A stretch of DNA of 64,000 nt, taken from NCBI GenBank assembly GCA_963580455.1, contig OY756958.1, forward strand, positions 4,724,501 to 4,788,500. Direction: 5' to 3'. Numbering within the stretch: position 1 is the stretch's first letter; the number at the start of each line of letters is the position of its first letter. This document shows, piece by piece, positions 55,130 to 64,000 of this stretch. The notes under the pieces are model-generated. The model had not been told where the DNA came from and searched no databases. It saw only the letters and a list, made by a program, of their open reading frames with translations. The position numbers and the translations under genes are program-made. The DNA comes from Euonymus europaeus. Its lineage: Eukaryota; Streptophyta; Magnoliopsida; Celastrales; Celastraceae.

Positions 55130-56930
55130 AACCTGAAAATGACTAGGAATTTACAGGTATCAACGACAATGACATTCGAGGAGTCGGTTGAGTTATCAAT
55201 GACTGTTTAAAAGCAAGAGAATGGTGCTTTTCATGCTTGAATTGCGAGCAATAGCTCTTCCCATAAAGAATTCTGGCGGTTCCATTATTTATTTATTTAT
55301 TGGAAGGTTTTCATTGCATGATAGTAAAAGTTAGACCTAAAATCATGGAAGCAGTATAAAAAATTACAAACATTAGACAACACCCACTTATATCGGCCAA
55401 CACTGTCTAAGTTCTTGGCTTTCCCTTCATAAAAAAATACCCATTTCCATCAGACTTAGTAACCTCATCCCTAAACACCAAATATGTGTCGCTAGAACAC
55501 ATCAGAAGAATCGGTATGATAAAAAATTTACCCCAATGGATAAGAAGATTCAAATTTCACCTCTAGTGAAGAGGATACGGTTAAGAAACCTAGTTATGCT
55601 TCCATTACTTATTTGACTACGCTTTGCGTTAAATGCCTCAATGAATTTTACAGTATAGTAAAGAAATAGAGAGAGAGAGAGATGTTTCGGAATCAGTTGT
55701 GCTTTGCAATCTTCACCATTTAGCCAAATTATGGTAAACGTGGAAACCGAAGTAATTTCCTTTTTGATGGGGCCATAGATGGCTAATTGTTGGCTAAAGT
55801 CACCTTAGGACATGGTTACTCAACCAAACCTATATTTATTAATAAAAAGAGCAGTCTGTCTATGATTGTGGAAAACAAACCCAAAAAAACAAAAAGCTTT
55901 CGTGAGTTTGAAAGCAATAACCAGGCCAGTTCAGAAAGCAAATATATACAATATTATCTTGTGAATGTAGGGGCATTTTGTTTTTTGTAAAGGTAGTGCT
56001 TGATAGAGTGGAAATCTCACCATATCTATCATTGATCACGATATATGCAGGTTACTATTTCCAAGTCATATACTGATATACGTTTATACCAGTGACTTTG
56101 CTAAAGAGTGTCACTTGCCGGAAAAACACCAAGAGCTTAATACAAAACTCATTTCCTGACCACAGATTCTCCATAAAATGCAGAATGACATGTTGACGGC
56201 AATTCATATGTTTGCTTATGATTAGGCAAAATAAATTGTCGAGGGCCCATAACACCAATCATTATCTATTGAAACATTTGGTGAGCAAAATGACTTTGCT
56301 TCCAATCTGTTGGCCTAAAGTCACCCCCTATTTGTGCTTAAAGCTTTAGAAATTTAATAAACTTAAAAGGAAAAGAGGATCATTTTTCAGTAACAATGCT
56401 AAGATGTAACTTACAGATTTGAGGAACACCACCTGTGTAATTGGGTCTTGGATCTTCAATACTATGTACTTTTTGTATAATAATCAGAATCACTTGCTGG
56501 TGCAAACCTCTTCATGGTCGATACATGTGGTTGTCGGCACCAGAGTAATCCACTCTCCAAAGCTTGATCCATTAGTGCGCAACAGCCGAACACTTATTCT
56601 CAAAGTACCTATAACAGAACCGTAATGCAGAGTTTGAATGCCATCTGCCTGACGAAAATGGGACAACATAAGAGACTTTTGATTTTGAATATCTTCGGGG
56701 AAAAAGGGAAAAAAAATTACACAGACCTTCGTTCTCTTGCAGCTTGCTTAATGATAGGTCAAACAGGAATTTCCCTGATCGTTGCAGCTTGCCTGATGAT
56801 AGTTCAAAAAGAAATTTCCCTGATCGCCGCCACTGTCGTGTTCTGAACCTTTGTCATTGCTACATTTTCTCAGACTATCAATCAAGGCGAGCTTAATTTC
56901 TTATCAGAAAAAAATATAAACCTGATTAAC
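55130..56930. other. intergenic between CKL and PPR genes
   Basis: No gene recognised. The part next to 56940 is likely the PPR 3' UTR. It includes a short imperfect direct repeat (GCAGCTTGCTTAATGATAG and GCAGCTTGCCTGATGATAG at about 56737 and 56782). Confidence 0.4.
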
Positions 56931-56939
56931 TATGCCCTG

Positions 56940-59297
56940 TTACCAATAGTCTCCACAAGAACAACTTCCATCCTTAAAATGGTGAAAACGACTATTATCC
57001 CGGACAATTATCTCTCTCTGTACTATCTTCGATATAAATTTTGTAGCTGTGTGGCAGTCCACACAAACCCGAAGGTTCTTCGTTACCCGAATTGTCATCC
57101 CAGCAGGAGTGCTAATAAGGCCAAATGCTATGGCTAGTCTCTCACTGTGACGAAATAGTAAGTATCTCTTCTGCTCCTCATCAACATCTTGAATGACGTC
57201 TTTTGTATCAGGGACATATCCTGCTTGTTCCATCCGCTCTAACAGAAGATCTTGGGTTTCATTTATTTTATCATAATATGGATGGGATGTATCTCCTGCA
57301 GTAAAAGCGTGCACCTTGTTATGAACTTCAATCCAACTAGAAGCAGGTTGCTTCTTCATCCCCTTATCCCTCATTTTAGTTCTCAACTTTGCCGCATCTT
57401 TCCATCTCTGAGCAGCTGAATATATGTTGAACAAAAGAACATGAGCTCCAATATTCTCAGGATCCGCCCTGAATAATTTTTCAGCAACCTTTTCAGCCAA
57501 TTCAACATTTTTGTGGACTCGACATGCGGACAACAGTGTTAACCAAACACTTCCCGTTGCCCCAAAATTCATGCGAGAGATTAACTGATAAGCTTCCTCC
57601 AATTTTCCTGCTCTACCAAGAAGGTCTGCCATGGCAGAATAATGTTCTAAGCCTGGAGCAATCCCATGATTCTGGGTCATACTATTGATATATCTCCAAG
57701 CTTCATCTATCAGTCCAGCATGACTACAAGCAGTTAATACAGCTATAAATGACACATAATTGGGTTTAACTCCCTCTGTTTGCATCTGTTCAAATAAGGA
57801 AATGGCTTCATGGGCATGTCCATGCAATGCATTTCCCATAATTATGGCTGTCCAAGACACTGTATCATGTACCTTCATTTTATCGAAAAGCCACTTAGCA
57901 ATCCTAATATGTCCACACTTGGCATACATGTCCAGGAGTGAGCTGGCTATGAACATATTGTCATCAAATCCACACCTAAAGATGTATCCATGAAGTTGCT
58001 TCCCTAGATGTAGTGTGGTTAAGTGAGCACAAGCTGGCATTATACAAGAAAATGATACATGCATGGGCTTAATTTTTTCCTCCAACATCTGCCGAAATAA
58101 TCTCAACGCTTGATCAAAGAAACCATTTTGCACACACCCTGCAATAAGAGAGTTCCAGGAGATGCCATCACGATGAGTTAATAAATTGAAAACCCGACAT
58201 GAATCTTCCACTCTGGTGCAGTTTGCATACATGTCAATTAAGCTACTTCCAATATAGACATCTCTATCGAACCCATGCCTTATGGAAAACCCATGAATCT
58301 CCTTACCCTTTATAACATCAACATACTCTGCAAAGATAGGAAGAACAGTCGACAAAGTGAAGCAATCAGGCTTTAAGTTTGCCTTTGTCATCTCCCTAAT
58401 CAGCATCAGAGCTTCTTCATACATCCCATTTTGTGAATTCCCTGCAATTACAGTATTCCAGGAAGCAACATCCCTTCTTGGCATCGTTTCAAATATCTTT
58501 CTCACACTGTCCATTGGTAAAATAGCACTGACTTGATTCCCTTTGACATTATCATCAATACCTACCAACGGTTTCTCCAATTCATATTTGCATTCAAGAT
58601 TATTATTACTATTATTCAAATCATCACAAGTAGCCTCTCCTGTACTAGAGTTCCCATCATAATTGCACGGAATTCTACCATTAAATTGAATAGAACTAGC
58701 AAAGCAATTCCTAAGCTTGCCATTAATTTCTCTCTCGGGCATTCCATCGAGCATGTTGCGGAGATGAATTCCCTTCCCATTGCCCCCATCTAGGCCCTGA
58801 AGTTTAGCATACATATTCATCAATGCATTACCTGTATACAAATAAAAGTCGACACCAAGCCTAATGGCGCAGGCATGGACCGTCTCACCGAGCCTCAAAT
58901 CCTTCAATAATGTGCAAGCTTTAATGACAGAGGGGAAGACATTGTGATCAGGGTACTCACCAGAAGTCATCATTCTCATAAAAGCAGAAAGGGATTGAGC
59001 ACAATGGCCATTGTTCGTGTAGCACCTAATGATGGATTTCCAGGCGGAATAGGACGGTGAGCAGAGGTTGTTGAAAAGGAGGGCTGACTCATGCAATAGG
59101 TTAAAATTTGAGTATACAGAAATGAGTGTGGAGATGTGAGAGGGAGAGGGAGAGGGAGTGCTGGTGTCAGTGGACCTGAGGATGATTTGGGCATGCAGTT
59201 GTTTGGCTTGGGATGAGGACTTGATGAAGTCGGGGTCTTTGAGGAGGGTTTTGAGGAGGTTTTGTGTTGAAGAAGACATCGGGTTTATCGAATGCAC
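56940..59297 (-). CDS. DYW-class pentatricopeptide repeat protein (PCMP-H32 / At3g23330 type)
   Basis: Organelle RNA-binding protein; DYW members usually carry out C-to-U editing in plastids or mitochondria. Intronless, 785 codons. Tandem PLS-type repeats run from about residue 55 (for example [59 protein letters not shown]), followed by E/E+ regions ([37 protein letters not shown]). The DYW deaminase-like domain has HSE at about 717-719, CxxC at 745/748 and ends in CSCGDYW. A low-complexity Asn-rich linker occupies about residues 168-262 between repeats. The start may be Met7 (MSSSTQ), which matches the Arabidopsis N-terminus better. The editing target cannot be read from the sequence. Confidence 0.95.
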   Translation of the reverse strand: MHSINPMSSSTQNLLKTLLKDPDFIKSSSQAKQLHAQIILRSTDTSTPSPSPSHISTLISVYSNFNLLHESALLFNNLCSPSYSAWKSIIRCYTNNGHCAQSLSAFMRMMTSGEYPDHNVFPSVIKACTLLKDLRLGETVHACAIRLGVDFYLYTGNALMNMYAKLQGLDGGNGKGIHLRNMLDGMPEREINGKLRNCFASSIQFNGRIPCNYDGNSSTGEATCDDLNNSNNNLECKYELEKPLVGIDDNVKGNQVSAILPMDSVRKIFETMPRRDVASWNTVIAGNSQNGMYEEALMLIREMTKANLKPDCFTLSTVLPIFAEYVDVIKGKEIHGFSIRHGFDRDVYIGSSLIDMYANCTRVEDSCRVFNLLTHRDGISWNSLIAGCVQNGFFDQALRLFRQMLEEKIKPMHVSFSCIMPACAHLTTLHLGKQLHGYIFRCGFDDNMFIASSLLDMYAKCGHIRIAKWLFDKMKVHDTVSWTAIIMGNALHGHAHEAISLFEQMQTEGVKPNYVSFIAVLTACSHAGLIDEAWRYINSMTQNHGIAPGLEHYSAMADLLGRAGKLEEAYQLISRMNFGATGSVWLTLLSACRVHKNVELAEKVAEKLFRADPENIGAHVLLFNIYSAAQRWKDAAKLRTKMRDKGMKKQPASSWIEVHNKVHAFTAGDTSHPYYDKINETQDLLLERMEQAGYVPDTKDVIQDVDEEQKRYLLFRHSERLAIAFGLISTPAGMTIRVTKNLRVCVDCHTATKFISKIVQREIIVRDNSRFHHFKDGSCSCGDYW

Positions 59298-60590
59298 ATA
59301 GTACCGTTGGCCACTGCCAGTTCAGTTTTTCACTTTATTTAACTGGGATATTTGGAAATAACCTTGTTGACAATTTTTTTTTTCTTTTTGAGTAAATGGC
59401 CTTGGTTGAAAATAATCCGGATATTCGACATAAAAAATTTCGAGATTTAAATACTCTTATTTTGAAGAATAAAACAAAACAAAACTCCTTTCTCTTCCTC
59501 TAGCTCTTCTGCTATACTTCATTCCTAACTTCTAATCTTCACATAATTTGAAACATTTGCTTTGCATTTGTGGTTCTCGATCAGATTTCGCATCAAAGTG
59601 AAGATATGTTCGTTTTGGAACTCGGCAAACAACATAAATCAAGTGAGTTCACTTGTATGTGAATGTTTCGTATTTTCTATGAACGTACGTTGCATTTTTT
59701 ATAAAAATCGTCTATCAATGTTCAAAAATATATTTAGAGATCGAGCAATTGACATTATCTGGTCGAGCGGGTATTTAGTTGGTCAAGCAATGATACGTCT
59801 CCATTGGAAACTCATGCTTGCTGGTGTAATCCAATTTGCTCCATGTAGTATGTTCTTTTTTTGTGCTCGAATTTGCTCCATGTACGTTCTTTTTTTGTTT
59901 GGATTTTGCTCAATGTTTGTAATTAACATATTCTCATGATTAAATGAAGCTTATATTACAAGCCTCTAAGGTGAATTGCCTTGGGTCATTTGATCATTTC
60001 GTTCAAATATACTCTTGCAGTCTTGCTTATTCCTCATAGTCGTAGAGATTAAATATTACTTCAGAAGCTTCCCCACCGCACACATGGCCATAGATAAAAG
60101 TGGGTAAGACAACCACAATGACAAATTTGCACGCACACCATAGATAGATATCCCTCTAAACATGGATAGACACACTTATGATCACTGGTTTCCCAGCTTG
60201 ACCACCTGGTTCATCCCTGACTTTGGAGACCTGATCTGTATTCTATGGATATCAATTTGATGTGCGATTAGCTCCGGATTGTAACATTCTGATCACCAAG
60301 GAGCTTCAAATAACAATGTCTGAATAAGTCCGCATTTGTTTAGCATTATATAACGGATATTAGGAATGCATTAACATAAACAAATTAACATGGAAGCTCT
60401 GAAGTCTGAACTTCCTGGCCTCACATACGTACACGTCCATACCATACTGAATGTAAATTTTGTAATGTCACTCTTTCTTTCAAGCAAATACAACAGTAGA
60501 TATCAGAAAAATAGCAATTCCATAACCCTAAAACGATCAAGAGTTTGATATGTGAACTTGAGATTTGAAAACAGTGATTCCAATCATCTC
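59298..60590. other. intergenic between PPR and SF3B5 genes
   Basis: Contains the PPR upstream region and the SF3B5 3' flank. The plus-strand frame at 59562-59939 has no known domain and includes a small direct duplication (TTTGCTCCATGTA...GTTCTTTTTTTG at about 59838 and 59871). Confidence 0.35.
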
Positions 60591-60593
60591 TCT

Positions 60594-62635
60594 TCAATCA
60601 TCTTCTCTTTCAGGGGGTAGACCACAAGGCAAAAGCATTTTCTGCAGGAAAAATGAAAAACAATCAGATATTACATTATAAAATAAGAACTTGTTCCACT
60701 ATACCACTATCATTGCATTGCAATGTTTTCTACCACAGTTTCAGGTGCAGAACAACGATAAGTTTCTGAAACGATACATAATGTGTAGGCAATTTACTTG
60801 TATCATTTGCAAGTCAAGCCAACAAAACGAGATTGTTGTATATCCATCTATCAGATTCTCACGTGTAAAAACAATCCACACAGCATAACTAGTAGGTTTT
60901 ATTAGATTATAATATTACATGCTAATGATTAATCTCGTCATTCTAGAACCTAGCAGTTAATTCTTTGTGCACTAAAATCCGCTCAGATGTGTGCATATGA
61001 ACCAATTTCACTGCGAGGATAGAGTGCAGGAGCAAAACGAACAAAGAAGTTTAGGGTTTAGGGCTTGATTTGCTGCATATCAATTATCAAGCCACATCAT
61101 CAGAGGATTCATCTCTTCCATCCTAGAATTAAGTTCCAACATATCCCACCATGGATGTTGCACTAGTTGCAGTCAAAAAAAGTTTTGATAATATTGGCTT
61201 TGCAATAGTGCATGAACCATACATCTATCAATCTCCAATACTCTTTCCGGTGACACTGAGGAATATGAGGAGAGCAACCATAGCAAATCCATGAAATTCC
61301 CAACTAACCACCTAATATATTTTTAAAAGTATCCACTTTCCTTTATCTTCTGTTCACGAAACCACTTTCCCATTCTTCTCTTCCTAAAAGCTTTCCACGA
61401 TAACAATATAAGCCAAACATAGCAAAGATTGACATTCCAGAACCGTATGACTGCTTTCCAGATTCACATCTAGCGTGTTGAGTATGTGAACAAAATGACA
61501 GAGGAATGACTGAGCACAATGCCAAAGCTACACCCTTTCTATCGTCATCGAAAAGATGACTAGAATAATGAATGACCTTCCTTTCGGAATCACTCCCCCA
61601 TACTTGCAGTGAAGAAAGAAAAGATGGCATTGACTGATTTATCTCTCTACCAATAAGGAGTAGCCAAAAGCCCAAATAGTTCATCAGAGCATGTACCTAC
61701 GTCCCCCATCAACAGATGAGTGCCTCTTTGTGTATAGAACAAAGCGCTCAGCTGGGGCTCTCTTGGAAGAGAAGCTAGCAAGACACTAATTAAAAAAATA
61801 TATAACTGAAAAGACTCAAAACCACAAAACAAGGTCCAATCGAAGATTTTTAGTAAAGCAACAATCAATCCAAAAAATTTAAGACCAGTTCCCAAAAAAT
61901 ATAAATATAACTAAAATAAGTCAGGGAAAAATGCAAGAAGACATTAAATATTATAAACCTGCATAAAGTTGTAGCGCTCCCTTCCAATAGATTCATTTTC
62001 TGCAATAGCAAAGTATGCCAGCACTGGGTAATGGCCAACATAAGAGGCATAGCTATCACGCTGAATATTCACAGCCCACTCGCTGTAGAGAAGAAAATTC
62101 CAATTAAGAACATAACCAACCAATATGTAACACAGAGCAACAAAGATATATTTTACACAGAATGGGGAAACTCACAATCTATTTAAATCTGCATGTCCAG
62201 TCCCAACATATTTAGCTTGGAGATGCTCAAGCTGGGAATTGATGTTAAACCTGTCACTGGCCTGCACAAGTGCACATATGCAAACAAAAAATTCAATTAA
62301 ATACAAAGGAATGCGAATATAAATCTCAGTCCAAGATGAAATCAATTAATCAAAATGCACAAGAAACAAAAGAAATAACCCCCTAACATCCCTTAACCTC
62401 ACGATTCACTGAGTCGTCCAGAACAATTAAAGAAAATGTATTCAGGAAGACGTGAACAAATATAACCACCCCGACAGAAACTGGTATCAAGAACCAATAA
62501 AAATTGATTTTTTGGGTATCAACGTTAGGGTTTCGATCGACTAAAAAGTAACAGTAGAGTGAAAGCAGCGAGCATAGAGAATAAACAAAAAGAAGAAGAA
62601 ACAGCAGCATATATTGAGGAAAGATCCACCTGCAT
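60594..62635 (-). CDS. SF3B5: splicing factor 3B subunit 5 (SF3b10), four exons
   Basis: Smallest core subunit of the U2 snRNP SF3b complex, which acts at the branch point in the nucleus. Exons 62635-62630, 62261-62176, 62082-61959 and 60641-60594 join to 87 codons plus TGA, the normal length. The protein reads MQASDRFNINSQLEHLQAKY, GTGHADLNRFEWAVNIQRDS, GHYPVLAYFAIAENESIGRE, then KMLLPCGLPPEREDD, nearly invariant across plants and animals. Exon 1 codes only Met-Gln, and intron 3 is 1.3 kb, so the last exon is easily missed. The 116-codon frame at 62383-62733 on this strand is leader and intron sequence. Confidence 0.96.
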
Positions 62636-62793
62636 CTTTGATTTCTAGATTGAGTCTCTTCAACTCCAAGCTCTTCCACCTTCTCCAACAAGACGAGAAG
62701 GAGCCGTTCTGTCGAGTCTCTCTGTTTTAACATTACATTTCATGGACTTAATTTATACCCGGGTCGGGTTGGATAAACCCGTTATCGTTCCTT

Positions 62794-62802
62794 TTAGGGT
62801 TT
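62794..62802 (-). promoter_or_regulatory. telo-box upstream of SF3B5
   Basis: AAACCCTAA on the minus strand about 160 bp before the ATG, followed by a pyrimidine-rich leader. Such boxes are common in promoters of housekeeping genes. Confidence 0.5.
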
Positions 62803-63049
62803 TTTCCTAAAATAACCCCTTTTAACAATCAAATTATAACTTTAACCCCACCTTTTTTAAAATCTCTAAAATAACCCTTTCGCCCTATGAAATGTCCTAC
62901 ATACCCTCAAATATCATTTCTCCCCAAAATCATTTACCAAAATAAAAAAAACCTTAAAAAATATCAAAATTAGGTCAAAACCTTCACTTTAGAATCACTC
63001 CTCACGTTGGAACTTCTCCTGGGCTACATTATTGTCTTCTGCAACTCTC

Positions 63050-63258
63050 TCTCTCTCTAAGCTTGGAAGGAAGAGGAAGAAGGAAGGAAGAGAAAGAAGG
63101 TTGCCTTGCTCTCTGTAATTATCTCTCTCTACCGTGCTCTCTCATACACTCTCTCTCTACCGTGCTCTTTCACTCTCTCTCTACCGTGCTCTCTCAATTT
63201 GTGTATACTAAGGTACTCTCTCTACTGTGCTCTCTCACTTTGTTTCTCTCTCTTAGTT
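63050..63258 (+). repeat. CT-rich tandem repeat with ACCGTGCTCTCTCA units
   Basis: CTCTCTCTACCGTGCTCTYTCA is repeated about four times between 63120 and 63240, with variable spacers. The overlapping frame at 63063-63287 is repeat translation. Confidence 0.7.
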
Positions 63259-63505
63259 TGTTGAGAAATGTATGTTTGAGTGGTTGAGAACTGAGTGTAT
63301 TCACTTGGTTGAGAAAAAACTATTTTGGCTATGTTGAGAAATGACTATTTGGCTATGTTGAGAACAGTCTGTTTCATTTGGTTGAGAAATGTCTGTTTAT
63401 ACTAGGTTGAGAAATGTATGTTTTGAGTGGTTGAGAACTGAGTGTATTGACTTGGTTGAGAACTGCCTCTTTTGATTATGTTGAGAAATGCATGTTTTGA
63501 GTGGT
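63259..63505 (+). repeat. GGTTGAGAA minisatellite
   Basis: About nine units of 24-35 bp built on TTGAGAA with variants GAGTGGTTGAGAACTGAGTG, GGCTATGTTGAGAA and TGGTTGAGAAATGTCTG. It continues after the inserted MITE at 63908 (TGAGAACGACTT). Confidence 0.8.
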
Positions 63506-63898
63506 GGATCCGGGGGGCGTGCAGTGGTGAAAACCACTGCACGCGTCCAGTGCCCCACTTTTGGGGCACTAATTTTTTTAAAAAAAATTTGAAAAAATTA
63601 TAAATGTGTAGTATACATCGTAACGATCCCAACGTTATATTTTTTGTTCGAAACAAAAATCAAAATCATTGTGATCTAAAATTGAATGTTTAGATTTTAA
63701 ATCCGACAGTTTAGAATTATCACCTATGTTTCACAATGATTTTGATTTTTGTTTCAAACAAAAAATATACCGTTGGGATCGTTACGATGTATACTACACA
63801 TTTATAATTTTTTCAAATTTTTTCAAAAAAATTAGTGCCCCAAAAGTGGGGCACTGGACGCGTGCAATGGTTTTCACCACTGCACGCCCCCCGGATCC
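63506..63898. mobile_element. MULE-type MITE with long inverted arms and 9-bp TSD
   Basis: 393 bp. Ends GGATCCGGGGGGCGTGCAGT and ACTGCACGCCCCCCGGATCC are exact reverse complements, and pairing continues with few mismatches for about 160 bp per arm (CCAGTGCCCC...GGGGCACT; CGTAACGATCCCAACG). TTGAGTGGT directly flanks both ends (63497-63505 and 63899-63907). A 9-bp duplication with long arms fits Mutator-like elements. Non-coding. Confidence 0.9.
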
Positions 63899-64000
63899 TT
63901 GAGTGGTTGAGAACGACTTGTAGAACTATAGAGAGGATGATACCATGATGTAGAACTAGGATATGTTAAAGTGGCAGACACACTCAAAAATAAATGAAAT

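Noticed and set aside
62383..62733. 116-codon minus-strand frame with a membrane-like stretch
   Set aside because: Covers the SF3B5 leader, exon 1 and intron 1; the real exon 1 (Met-Gln) is in it and splices out within this span.

Overview
This is nuclear DNA from a flowering plant, most likely a core eudicot. It is AT-rich, its genes have GT-AG introns, and it carries plant-specific families: a DYW-class PPR protein, a CIP7-like protein, single-finger C2H2 EAR proteins and CKL kinases. Plant transposons (copia, L1-type LINE, MULE and CACTA-type elements, SINE) fill the gaps. The species cannot be fixed from sequence alone.

Layout, left to right. 1-5 kb: a SUPERMAN-type zinc-finger gene broken by two compensating frameshifts, then degenerate repeats. 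5.6-7.6 kb: an intact five-exon RPL14 (eL14) gene whose promoter has telo-boxes and site II motifs. 9.1-10.8 kb: a decayed PP2C-like gene. 12.0-21.25 kb (minus): a 13-exon CIP7-like gene that rebuilds to 1322 codons without interruption. 21.3-25.1 kb: MITE-like repeats and a CACTA-like end. 25.1-26.6 kb (minus): a four-exon ENTH-domain gene. 27.2-30.0 kb: a tandem duplication of LTR-retrotransposon-derived sequence. 30.26-32.66 kb: a 5'-truncated LINE with a 12-bp target-site duplication. 33.5-34.1 kb: a MITE. 35.1-35.7 kb (minus): an EAR-type zinc-finger gene, with a broken copy of its 3' end at 38.0-38.6 kb. 39.2-44.65 kb: a decayed Ty1/copia element with a 3' LTR but no visible 5' LTR, between stretches rich in TACTCGAAC-like words. 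46.6-53.3 kb (minus): a 14-exon casein kinase 1-like gene. 56.9-59.3 kb (minus): an intronless DYW PPR gene. 60.6-62.6 kb (minus): a four-exon SF3B5 gene. 63.2-64.0 kb: a minisatellite split by a MULE-type MITE with a 9-bp target-site duplication.

From memory, five genes here (PP2C-like 44, ENTH, CKL, PPR PCMP-H32 type, SF3B5) are in the same order as Arabidopsis At3g23360, 23350, 23340, 23330 and 23325, and SUPERMAN (At3g23130) lies near that block. The window is therefore probably an ancestral eudicot segment enlarged by transposons, with the PP2C-like and SUPERMAN-like members degraded. The genes are ordinary independent nuclear loci (translation, splicing, organelle RNA editing, kinase signalling, endocytosis, light signalling), not an operon or pathway cluster. 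I found no novel multi-gene system. The most unusual items are the two decayed regulatory genes, the partial zinc-finger duplication, the long CT microsatellite inside a CKL splice acceptor, and the datable insertions.
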